From Rhipicephalus microplus (taxonomy: Eukaryota > Arthropoda > Arachnida > Ixodida > Ixodidae), in the NCBI RefSeq assembly GCF_043290135.1, contig NC_134702.1, forward strand, positions 193,534,491 to 193,598,490: DNA of 64,000 nt. Reading direction: 5' to 3'. The notes beneath the pieces are model-generated. The model did no database searches and was not told where the DNA came from. It was given only the letters and a program-made list of their open reading frames with translations. The stretch's first letter is position 1. The number at the start of each line of letters is the position of its first letter. Positions 33,262 to 43,787 of the stretch are shown in pieces. The position numbers were made by a program, and so were the translations under genes.

Positions 33262-33365
33262 TTTTTTCACCGACTTTTCTTTCTTTTTATTTACGTTACA
33301 TTGGTTTTAATAACTGCCCCTATACATTCCTTGGCATTATGTCTGTTAGACCTCATATTCTGAAG
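33258..33365 (+). mobile_element. SINE-B body fragment B3, head missing
   Basis: TTTTTTCACCGACTTTTCTT...CCCCTATACATTCCTTGGCA and TGTCTGTTAGACCTCATATT match the bodies of B1 (30228-30330) and B2. The tRNA-like head is replaced by the preceding (TA)n array. Confidence 0.6.
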
Positions 33366-36300
33366 AGTGCTCCAGGGTACTCGAACCTGCGAGGCCTCGT
33401 TCCACAGCACGACCATGTTAAACCACTCTGAAATGCTTGAGCGCTGCAGAGGCTTGACCTCCCTCACTATAATGAAAAGAATGCCGTTTAGGGTTTGTTG
33501 CCCCGCCCTTCGCCAGAGTGCGGATACGCGCATGCGCACTCTAGTTTCAACTCCTAGGTGTGGTCGCCCGGACTCACGCGCTTGTCGCTTGGTTATGCAG
33601 GTTTCAGCGAGTTGTGTGCCCACCGCAAAGATTGCGTTGATGGCAAAAACCATGCGAAGGTTTCGTCGCTCATTTCCATTGACTTCGTTTAGGAAACGAG
33701 TGAGCTGCTGGATGCCTAAAAGAGTCAATATAGGGGCTAGTGCAAAACAATGCGTTGGTGGGCTAGTTGGTGTGAATCAATAAGGATTTATAGTGCTAAA
33801 AACTACCAAACTTTGGAGGCTATGTCACAGTAGCTGATATTTGTTTTGTTCATTTGTAATGGCAAAGGTTCAACTTTCACATGAGCTTACAAGGGAAGGA
33901 AAACTGCAGTTTTTTGTTATTTGGAACTGTCGTTTGAAGCCAGTAAACCTGCTCAATGTACTCGCCACGTGGGCGTGAAGGTTTTTTACTTACAAGCCTG
34001 CGCACTTTAAGATCTTGAATTATGAGATTGCGATGTGTTTATAATCTTCGTTAATAAAATTGTGCCTTGAACTGTGCACGAAAGTATAAACGCACAGCTA
34101 ACGGAGTTGCAGTAGGTGCGTTACCTAATTTTAGCAGTTACACCACTCTCTCAGGTTTTGTTTTTCAAGGTGACAGGCAGGTCCCAGTAATGTAACAACG
34201 ATATACAGAAGAAGAGGCATGCCGTTCTGCTCTAACATCAGAAAACGTTCCACAATCTTAAGATTGCGGCCACTGTGTACCACATACCAGTAGTGTTTTC
34301 TGCCTCCCAGAAACAGTGAAATGTTGGGTAAGCATATTTGTAAAGAAATTGAGACAGCAGCAATGTAAAAAATAATCTGATGTTTGTACAGTGCTGTGTA
34401 GGTGCGGTCAACAAGATTCCATTCTCATGTGGCAAAATGTATGCAGTTCAGTCAGGCGATTCTGGCAATAAGCGTTAATGGTAAATGAAGTGTGAAGGAA
34501 TGTTATGAATGTTAAATGATTGTCCAATAATGTTAAATAACATGACAAATCCAGGCCGTCTAGCAGAAGGTCCCATTCAGCTCAATATTTCAAAAAAGTT
34601 TAAGTGTTAAACCTTGTTTAGACTAACCACGTTTTTAAAGAGCAGTGACACCACCTTATAAGAGTTATCATAGCCGCTTCACATACTGTCATTATGTTCG
34701 CAGCACACTATCGTATTTCTTCCTCAAACATTTTAGGCACTGAGTTTTCTTTTTATTTTTTTTGATAAGCTAACATGAGTACGTTTGGGCGATAAAATTG
34801 CGGCATGACGTGCAAGATGCATATCCTACCGGTAGCTGATCAGTGTAAAGAGTCGAGTGATACAGTCGATGATGTGAGTTGAGACTACCGCTTTGTCTTG
34901 TTTTCTATCTTGTGGTGTTGGTTTTCTTTTTGGTATTATAGGAACATTTTAAAAGCTAGTTGGATGTATATCATCGACAGTTGCAACGGCTTTCTAAACA
35001 CAAATATGACGCTTGGCAGTTTTAGCCAGTACAAGATTTTAACGGCTGTTGCAATCACTAATTCACACTCATCTTTTGTGTACACCTTTGTGTTCTCCTT
35101 GTGCGCCCTTTGTTGCCTAGTCACGAGCTGTAAGGGTCAAGCTGCTAGCCTACTTGAACATCACTTTCTGATTTGTTGCTATTCTATTTACGGTCTCACC
35201 ATTTTGTCGAAAATGTGGCTGTTTTCAATGAAAAACTTATGCAAAACAAGATTTTTATGTAGAGCACAGTAACCGTAGGCTATTATTTCGGGGAAACGCA
35301 GAACTGAAGTTTGTGTGAAAGTTAGTGAATTCTTACAAACTTTAAGCAGAAACCGTGCGTGCTTTACAGAAGTTATGAGAAATATTACGTGTCCCGAAGC
35401 TCCCTTGCCTCCTTTGACCGATGTCAAATGAGTGAAGTTTTTACTTCAGGCAGGGCCATAACGTCCTTTTTTGTCTGCGCCTTTCTTTTCCCTGGTTGCC
35501 ATTCAACATAGCTGAATGTCTATGCGGTTCTACCGTTCAACATACTAGAAGGTAGCGTATGAACAAGAACAAAGCGTTTGTCCGAAATAATTACCATAGA
35601 ACTAAAATATATACTGACACAACAAATTCTGCTAAATGTCTTGGTCCTACGAGCCAGCGTACCCTCGCAGAGCTAACGCTTTTCTAATCTGCTTCCTCAA
35701 AACGCTAGAAGAACAAGACACGGAATCGGACAAGAAGTACTAGTAAATAACATTACTGAAACAGAGACACGTTAGTTTGTTTTTTTTTTACAATGAAGGG
35801 GTCGGGGTGATCTAAATGGGCAAGTTCGCTATACGAACAGATAAATAGATAGGAATTTATTTATATTTCAATTGTTAACGAGCTTTATTAGCCTGTGCTT
35901 ACTAATCATTATAAACTTGTGGTTAAATGTCAGTGTTATTATCCTTATATGATCAGCCTCAAGAATGCTGCCTTTCTACGTGTTACACTTCGTTAGTGTA
36001 CGTACAACATGACTTTGATTCACCACTTTAAACACCCCAAAAGACATCACATCAATACTAACCGAAAAAAATGAAATTGAAGGCGCAGGGTAAGAAACAT
36101 TTTCGAATAAAGATGGATTAGTGGCCTTGTAGAGCTGACTCTAAACTGTCTTGAGGTATCTGCTATATGTGCATTTGCAAGATACCAGGTACGTCTTAAA
36201 CAATTATAACTTTGTGAAGTATGGAAGAAACAACTCTGCCAATAATGGTTCTTTGCCGAGAAAATAGCTACACGCTACGCATTTGTAGGTTATTATATCA

Positions 36301-37689
36301 GCTTCAAAGATGCTGTCACTGATGGTGATGAAGAATGATGCCTAATTTCTTTGTAATTGATTTGGTGCTTTTAATAAGCGATCCACTCGTTATCTCTTCG
36401 CATTGCGTCACGCGTGGCTGGTATTTTGCTAATATGTTATGCGATATGCTTATGTTAACGTCATTTTTCAGCCGAAGCGTGACCGACGAGATGCCTTGTA
36501 TTCGTTTTCGTTTTGACGAAAGAATTTAAAGCACTGGTGTAGCTCCTATGTAGAATACTCGAACGCCATGCAGAGGGCCTGGATTGAAAATAAACTGATC
36601 CTAATTTATTTCAGTGGTAGTGGTTAGAGACACCGGTGGCAGCTATGCGACGGCACTGGACAACTACATCGCCAACTCAAGTTGCCACAGTAATGTCACA
36701 AGAGCTCTTGCTGTGAAATAAGAATTCTCGGGAGTAGACGTAAACCAAATATTCGAAGCCAACATTTAGGCGAGAAAAAATAACAAGCTGAAATAATGTA
36801 ATATGAGAATGTTACAAGATCTTAGCAGTAAAAACTATGTCATGAAAGATATCTCGGGAGCGTTTAGTTTTATTTATATTGTAGACATGCAGTATATCCC
36901 TTACGCTTCTTGGCACCAATCGGTGGCAGAAAAGTGGCCTTGAAGAAAACGTCCGGACCTCGGGAAACACAACTGAAAGAGATAGTGCTCAATAAGGGAC
37001 GCAACATGAACTTTTTTTTAAATGTTGGACACAATCATAAATTCACTGATTAAAAAAGTTGGCGACGTTATTAATTTCGTTTTTGTATGTTTGAGAGCCT
37101 AAAAAAGACGAAATAAGGCCTTGTGATGCCTTTCTATATTGAGATGGGTACATTTGATATTTGTAAGGCGTTTAGAGTAACATTCATCTTTCTATTACGG
37201 AGGATAGCATCTGCATTTCAGTAAAGCCGAGTATCGCGGCCAAGCATTTAGCTGAGTGTCAAAGCGCAAGGGGTCAGCGATGAAATGCACGTACGCACGA
37301 GCGCCGATACCCAATTGACTTATAAGTACTGTTCAACGTGACAAGTCTGTGCCACTTTCCGCACCTTTCTTCTTTTGATATTTTTTGTTACACAAAGAAT
37401 TAGCACTGCGTAAGAGTGCTTATTGTGACAGTTGTGGAAATAAAGCGTGAAGTGTGCACGTTAGCAATGGTTTCTTGCGTTATGACAAAGTCGAAGCACT
37501 GAAATATCTCCGAGTCACGCTCCTCACCTTAATTTAAGAAGACAGCTCATCGAATATTAGATTTAGACTGGCGATAAATGTGTGTCTTTAGTAATATTGA
37601 TCATTATTAACAAGCTTCTGATTATCCTGTTCACTTAAGATTGCAGTTCGTCTCGCCTTCAGTGATTGCAGTGTCCTGATAATTATGAT
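33366..37689. other. 4.3-kb AT-rich interval without recognisable genes
   Basis: From 33366 to 33800 there is mixed sequence with a GGGCTAGTTGGT motif at 33762-33773 that recurs at 48475 and 56067. From about 33800 to 37689 I find no SINE, LINE or LTR signature, no microsatellite above ~20 bp and no ORF with protein-like composition (the longest, 34898-35272 plus, is a T-rich hydrophobic artefact). It may be host intron or intergenic DNA. Confidence 0.35.
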
Positions 37690-37885
37690 ATCTGTGGTAT
37701 AACACCCAATAACCACGCTATCAATATGGACGACGTCCGGATGCAGGGTTCAGAAATTTTCAACTCTTTGGGGTTCTTTACACTGCACTGAGATTGAACA
37801 GCACACGTGTCTCTAATATTTCGCCACCGTCGAAATAGACACCCCGCCAGCTAGAACGGAACACGCAACCTTAAGGTCACCAGCC
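37690..37885 (-). mobile_element. SINE-A copy A7, very diverged
   Basis: Blocks such as GGGTTCTTTACACTGCACTGA, cut here to its start GGGTTCTTTA, and ATTTCGCCACCGTCGAAA are in the SINE-A order on the minus strand, but the tail and tRNA boxes are badly degraded. Old copy. Confidence 0.45.
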
Positions 37886-37975
37886 AAGAATCATGACGGC
37901 TATCGTCCACAATCTCCTGCATGAGGCCGCAAAACCACAGTTTTCTTGCGGAGCCCAGCTTAGCCACGTAATATG

Positions 37976-38045
<70 letters not shown>

Positions 38046-38089
38046 CGTGCGTGCGTACGTGCGTGCGTGCGTGCGTGCGTGCGTGCGTA

Positions 38090-38120
<31 letters not shown>

Positions 38121-38149
38121 GCGTGTGTGTGTGTGTGTGTGTGTGTGTG
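37976..38149. repeat. (CT)n(GT)n(GTGC)n(GT)n compound microsatellite
   Basis: CT (37976-38000), GT (38001-38040), GTGC/GTAC tetranucleotides (38041-38122) and GT again (to 38149). Translations on both strands give only short-period repeats. Confidence 0.97.
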
Positions 38150-38304
38150 AATTGCAAGCAGCAAACTCATTTTAAAGGACGGAAAATACTTTTCAATCGC
38201 CATGTTTTGACACCACATGTAGCCAAGGTCTCATAAGGAAATGGCAATTTGGTTTCCAATGGACGGAATTAGACTGGAGCTATCAAAGTAGTGAAGATGT
38301 TTTT

Positions 38305-39723
38305 AAATGCGAAGCATTTTTTAGCGAACTTCAGCGAGTTTGAATCTATCTATCTATCTATCTATCTAGCCGCCTACGACGTTTAGCTCTCCTGACCGTT
38401 TCGATAATGGCACCGTTACCAAGCTTGGTATGGCATAACATGGCTGTACGAGAAACATATTTGACTAGTCATAACATGAAAAACATTATATGTATGAACT
38501 GAATGTCATGATATACATTGCAGGGTCCTGCGGTTCTTGCGGTGGTTTTGTTCAGATGGCATGCTGCAAAATTAGTATGGTTTGACAAGATGGCATGGTG
38601 AACACAAGCGAAAGACCCAAACATCAAAATCATGACATGCATGTTATGTATTACATGACTACATGCCACCTTCATGATGCGCTTGCGACCGTTTCGCTAA
38701 CGTCCAATACCAAATTTGGTATTGCAGTACGTGAATGGATGACGAAGGTATAACACTGGTGCAAACATGATAATCATAAGATGCGTGTCATGTAACAACA
38801 TGACTACATGCCACGCTCATGATGCGTTGGCGGCCGTTTCACTAGCTTCACTTAAACCAATTGAATTTGGTATTACGAAACGCGAACGTACCGACATAGG
38901 TAAATGCCACATTCAAACAACATAATCACGACATGCGTGTCATGTAACAACAAGACTGCATGCTACCCTGACGATGCACTCACGGCCGTTTCGCTATCTT
39001 CAAATAAGCCCAATTCGGTATTACGTGACGCCAATGAATGCCGAAAGTATGTGACTGGTGCAAACATGATAATCATGAGATGCGTGTCATGTGAGAACAT
39101 GTCTACATACCACAGTCAAGGCGCGAATACATTTTGACATGACACGGTGCGCGTGCTCGACGGCGTTCATTTCGTCGCGTCACGCCAGCGTTGCCATGCC
39201 AGGTGGCGGTCCTGCCATATACTCCCAGGCACGCGCCGCCCTGCGTTGCTCTGACGCATGCGCGTTTAAGCGCGGCCGGCGTACCTCCGTCACAAAAGAG
39301 GGAGACGCAGTGTTGTTTGGGTAACCCATCGCACGAAATGCAGGATGTCACAGTTCGCGCTGGCTGCTGTCGGGCCGAGCGGATGGACGCTGGTCGCGCC
39401 TGTCGTCACACTATAGAGTCCTCGCGTTTTACGAACGTAGCGTCGCTGTGCCCAGCGTGCGCGCGTGTCAACGCTACAATGCAGTGTATTGGGGCCTTCA
39501 TGATGCACTCGCGGCCGTTTTGCTGGCTCCACATAAACCAAATTTGATGTTACGTGATGTCAATGAATAACGAGATATATGACTGGTGCAAACATGATAA
39601 GTCGTCCTCAGCATTATTTACCCCCACCTCGTAACCTTGTGATGATTTTAAAGTGATATATCAACATTTCTTATTCGTGTTGCGCATATCTTCGATTCCC
39701 GCTGTACGTGAGATCTGCCACTT
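38305..39723 (+). repeat. Repeat D copy 1: composite element with TCTA array and ~150-bp tandem units
   Basis: Order: head module (38305-38344), TCTA array (38345-38368), a left block starting AGCCGCCTACGACG, tandem units beginning GATGC-CT--CG-CCGTTT at 38676, 38821, 38973 and 39502, a GC-rich insert (about 39127-39500) between the third and fourth units, and a right end finishing GAGATCTGCCA near 39719. Units hold AT-centred palindromes, for example CAATACCAAATTTGGTATTG at 38705-38724. Copies exist at 39724-39948 (partial), 50475-51200 with 54799-55655 (reverse strand) and 28815-28893 (fragment). It encodes nothing I recognise. No terminal inverted repeats were seen. Confidence 0.75.
38705..38724. 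repeat. 20-bp perfect palindrome within repeat D unit
   Basis: CAATACCAAATTTGGTATTG is its own reverse complement. Shortened forms recur in most units of the family (for example near 39851 and 55540). Confidence 0.9.
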
Positions 39724-39724
39724 T

Positions 39725-39766
<42 letters not shown>

Positions 39767-39948
39767 CATCTATCTATCTATCTAGCTAGCTAGCTAGCTA
39801 GCTAGCCGCCTACAACTTTAACTCTAAGAGTCTCGTTGTATGATAATGGAATCTATACCGAAATTGGTATGTCATAACATTACTGCATGACGAGCATAAG
39901 TGACTAGTTATAACATGAATCACATGTATGTCACGAATGCCATGACTT
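39724..39948 (+). repeat. Repeat D copy 2, partial, head-to-tail with copy 1
   Basis: A TCTA array (39724-39785) with TAGC variants to 39808 is followed by the left block GCCGCCTACAACTTTA..., including ATACCGAAATTGGTAT. The copy breaks off at the MITE-like element that starts at 39949. Confidence 0.65.
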
Positions 39949-40551
39949 AGGCCGCGTTCACACTGAGCATTCCGGCCGCCGAAAGTGCTCCGAATCCGGT
40001 TCCGCGGCGGCGAGATCCGCCGAAAGGGCCCTCTCCACGCCGATCGCTCTCGGACCGATTTTTGCGGCGTCTGCCGCCGAATCGGTCACCATGGACCAAT
40101 AGGAACGCTAGTCAAGGAATTTAGAAAAATAGCAGCCAAGCCCTACTCACTTGTTATGCCGCAGTGCAAGTAACTGAATGTTAAAACCAACGGGAGTTTA
40201 ACCTACTCTGTGCCTACTTCGCCTCCGTATTTCGTGTAAGAGGTGACCGAGCTTGCTATTGGTGTGACCGAGCTTGTCGCGGTCTTGCAGAGCAAAACGA
40301 ACTCACCAACGCCGCTGGCGTCGGTGGTTTTTTTGCTCGTCGTGCATTACAAGGCAGCCACTTGCCAGCAAAGTAAGCAGTACTGTCTTTTCTAGCTTCT
40401 TGCGTACGAGAATCGTCGAAGTATACTCCACCGGATAGCGTAGCAGCGTTTGCAAGCCGCGACAACCGGGTGACAGCGCATCCATCCCGCGTTCGCCCCG
40501 TAAAAGATGGCATATTCGGCGGCGCGGGGCGCGTCCAGTGCGAACGCGGCC
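39949..40551. mobile_element. MITE-like element with 16-bp terminal inverted repeats
   Basis: GGCCGCGTTCACACTG at 39949-39964 is matched in reverse complement at 40536-40551 with one mismatch (GGCCGCGTTCGCACTG), and CCGCCGAA follows within ~18-30 bp inside both ends. The 603-bp element has no transposase-like ORF, so it would be a non-autonomous DNA transposon. No clear TSD is seen (ACTTA on the left, CGCGC on the right), so superfamily cannot be given. Confidence 0.5.
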
Positions 40552-40629
40552 CGCGCCGCCGCGTTTGCACTGGACGCGCCCAGTATGGTGTACTGATATA
40601 ACGTGTGGTTATTTATGTAGTGAAGCTTA

Positions 40630-41224
40630 GGAGCATTATCGGTCCCAGAAACGCCAGGCTGCTTGCTGGTTTATGAACAATTTATCAAAAAATGAAAAAA
40701 CAAACACACAAACGTACGAAAGAAACAAATCAAACACAGCAAACAGAGAAAACTAAGTAGAAAAGCTGCAGAGGGGCGAATCGTCCTTGCGAAAGTCCAT
40801 CTCTGTGGATGGATGCTCACTGTTCGGAGAATTGGACGCGCCGGGCGACGCGAAGGAACAAGCGATGCGGAATGGCTTCAGAGCGGTTGGTGACGGCTTC
40901 TAAGGAGTTCGGCAACGCCTTTTATAAGGTGACGAAGATCGTATTGCCACAGGGAAGCGCTGGAGCCAGAGGACGTCAGCGGCCACGTGAAGCCCGTAGC
41001 TTCAGCTCGTGGACCGCGTCTTAGAGCATCGGAGCTGGGACCCGACCAGCCGACTGCCTCGAACTCCTAGTGCCATTCGACCTTCACTCTCCTTCTTCCC
41101 CTTTCACCTCACGAGCTCGCAGCGTTGGCATTCTCGCACGAGCGCCGGCGTCCTCATCATCATCCTTATATTTATCAAATAACACAGGAGCATTGCGAAT
41201 TTTTGCGCATACGTCACATAAGTC
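40630..41224 (-). repeat. Direct repeat (probable LTR), left copy
   Basis: Matches 42900-43483 from the GGTTTATGAA block through the CAGCGGCCACGTGAAGCC block to the CGTCCTCATCATCATCC block. Divergence suggests an old insertion if these are LTRs. Confidence 0.6.
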
Positions 41225-42303
41225 CCCATTCATATCCTTTGTTCAGCAAAAAAAACGAACAAAAGGCAATACAGGCACATGTGAACAACAAAAGCAGAAC
41301 ACACTACTACACAAGAGAACTCGATAATCACTACAAATTTATTGCGCTTCGGTGAGAGTTAAAATAACACATCACTCTACAGAGTACTGAAAACACTCTC
41401 AAACGTCAAGCATAACTATGCAGAATATCTGAATATTTCATCTAGCAACACGTACATTGCAATGCACAGTTTATGTGCGTCCCGAAGTGATCCCTCAACA
41501 CAACAACTCAGGTATTAGTAAACTTTGCCAAATATCACTACGAAAGAAAATGCATTTTGTTGCCAGTTCAGACACAGGTAATTAGCCTGTCAGTTGAACA
41601 TGGCCTTTAGCTTATCGTCTCCCAAACAAAACGAACAGCTTGTTTTACGTACCTTGTCATCAAAACATCACGAATTCACGTTGTATTTCTGAATGAACAA
41701 ATTCGGCAAGTCAGCCAATTTAAAAACTTTGCATTCATTGGACAAAAACGTGAGCTTCACCTTTTGCAAAGTGTTACATTCGACTCGAAGGTGTTCGAAC
41801 TATGCGCATCGCTAAGAAAAGCGTCAGAATGACCTCTGTCACGCCCCGAAACTGTCTCGGAAGATAAGATGTCAATACATTTCCATTCTTTGAGGAAATC
41901 AGTTCTGCCTTGCGTGATATGACGGGTAGCGCAACAACTTCCTTGAGGCTGAACTGCCGCTGGACACCGATTGTCCCGTATTGCAGCTTAATCGAGCGTC
42001 AGCTGTCCCTCCACCTGAATGCTTTCCCGGCTCTACGACGAGCTCATTCGTAGCAATCTGCTCTTCTCGAAGAAAAACTGTACTTCCTATATTCTCATTC
42101 CATTTAGTCATATAAAACTTCATCATCATCTAAAGTGAGTTATTTTTTGCGATCAAGGACCTTGACCTGGTCAACTGCATCTGTATCATATGATCTTCTT
42201 TCAATAGAGACGTTTGAAGACATTCTTCGCTCTGCGAAATTTGCTCTAGGCCTCTCCAGGGCACTAAATCGCAAACGATCATACAGGATTTATGCTTCTT
42301 CTT

Positions 42304-42863
42304 TTAAGTCGACGGTATACTTTCTACTTCCTCGGATTCAAATAAACATCCGCTAGTGTTTTTGGTGTCTACTAGAAGCATAATTCTTCCAACCATGTTG
42401 TCTTTAGTCGACAGCAGTCCTGTTACCACCATTCGGACAAAGCTGTAAGAAGCACTCAGATCACCTGTTGGCGCTTGGACAGCAGGCTTTATATTCAGAG
42501 GGCATACTTTAGATGATGCTGTTTTCCTAGCACGCTGTTTTCTAGCACGCTCGTGAAACTCGGCTTTCAAACGTACAAACTCCACCTCCTGTTTTCATGC
42601 ACGCTCATCGAGGTCAGCCCTCACGCACCTACTCTAATTCTTCTTTCCGCGCGCGTTCGTCCCGCTCGGCCAGTTCTAACTCTGCCTTAAGCTTGGCTTC
42701 ACACTCCTCTCTGTCACGTGCTTCTTGCTCCTGCAGCCATTTTATTAGTGCATCTGTGGTCGAGCCTTGTTTCTCACTTGATTGCTAGTTCACTTAAATC
42801 TATGTTTTCGTATACGAGGATAACTCCACAATCAGCCTCGTTTTGTCGCGAACGCCATTTCAA
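42304..42863 (-). pseudogene. Gag-like coiled-coil protein remnant
   Basis: Minus strand from ATG 42863: MAFATK, frame change, LIVELSS..., then ALIKWLQEQEARDREECEAK, then LKAELELAERDERARKEELE (a long charged coiled coil, about 42735-42640), stops near 42635 and 42600, then EFVRLKAEFHERARKQRARK (42585 on) and a loosely conserved tail to 42304. A short N-terminal domain followed by a charged coiled coil is found in gag proteins of some arthropod Gypsy-like elements. It could also be an unrelated transposon ORF. Confidence 0.4.
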
Positions 42864-42899
42864 TGTTAAAACGAGTGTTGCTTTACGTAAAGAAGGTAC

Positions 42900-43483
42900 G
42901 GAGCGTGATCGGTCCTACAAACGACGAGGCTGCTTGCTGGTTTATGAAGAACACTTCATCAAAACATGGAAGAACAAGCACACAAATCCACAAAAGAAAT
43001 AAAGAAAACGCAGCAAACAGAGAACACTAAGAAGAAAAGTTTCTGAAGAGTGAATCGTCTTTGCAAAAGTCCATCTCAGTGAATGGATGCTCACCGTTCG
43101 GAGAGTTGGGTGCGTTAGGCGACGCAGAAAGACGAGCAACTCGGTATGACTTCAAAGTGGTTGGTGAAGGCTTCTGAGGAGTTTGGCAATGCCTTGTATG
43201 AGGTGACAAAAAACGCCTTGCCGCAGAGAAGCGCCGGAGTCAGGCGACGTCAGCGGCCACGTGAAGCCTGTAGCTTCAGCTCATGGACCGCGTCCTAGAG
43301 CCCAATCGCCCGACTGCTTCGGACGCCCAGTTTCGTCTGATCTTCACTCTCCTTCTCATTACGCCTCACGAGCTCGCAGCCTTGACGCATTTTAGCACAA
43401 ACAATGGCGTCCTCGTCATCATCCTTTTCTATCAAATCACAAATGAGCACTACGGATCTTTGCGCCCACATCACACATAGTCC
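42900..43483 (-). repeat. Direct repeat (probable LTR), right copy
   Basis: Partner of 40630-41224. In minus orientation it would be the 5' LTR. SINE-A8 starts directly at its right edge. Confidence 0.6.
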
Positions 43484-43686
43484 TGCTGCTCTTGCGGTGG
43501 TCTAGGGGCTATGGCACTTGGCTTCTGACATACTGCTGGTCGCGTGATGAGATCCTTGCCGCGGCGGGTACATTTTCGATGGATGCGAAATTGAAGAGCG
43601 CTTTACAAAACCTAAGTTGGTTAAAAGTTTTGGAGACCTTGACTACGGTGTCTCCCAGAATAACATAGAATAATTTTATGTAAATC
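43484..43686 (+). mobile_element. SINE-A copy A8, diverged, plus strand
   Basis: TGCGGTGGTCTAGGGGCTAT at the head (A box TGGTCTAGGGGC), TACATTTTCGATGGATGCGA in the body and GGTGTCTCCCAGAATAACAT near the tail follow SINE-A order. The B box is degraded. It leads into the ATT array at 43693. Confidence 0.6.
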
Positions 43687-43692
43687 TCACTA

Positions 43693-43786
<94 letters not shown>
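43693..43786. repeat. (ATT)n microsatellite, about 31 units
   Basis: Near-perfect trinucleotide array directly 3' of SINE-A8, at the place where its tail would be. Confidence 0.97.

Positions 43787-43787
<1 letters not shown>

Larger units (their letters stand above)
40630..43483 (-). mobile_element. Probable LTR retrotransposon remnant (minus): ~585-bp direct repeats around a gag-like core
   Basis: 40630-41224 and 42900-43483 are direct repeats of roughly 80-85% identity along their whole length, starting GGAGCRTKATCGGTCC and ending CACA-AGTCC. On the minus strand they start TGTGA(C/T)GT, as LTRs do. Between them (1.7 kb) is a decayed minus-strand coding region with a coiled coil. The layout fits a short Gypsy-like or TRIM/LARD-type element. 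No RT is present, and PBS/PPT are not clear. Confidence 0.55.

Noticed and set aside
34898..35272. 124-codon hydrophobic frame that might be a membrane protein
   Set aside because: Composition follows the T-rich DNA, the reverse strand is equally open, and no motif or start context supports it.
38305..39723. CRISPR array suggested by regularly spaced repeats
   Set aside because: Units are ~150 bp, diverged and without unique spacers, in a eukaryotic transposon-rich setting.
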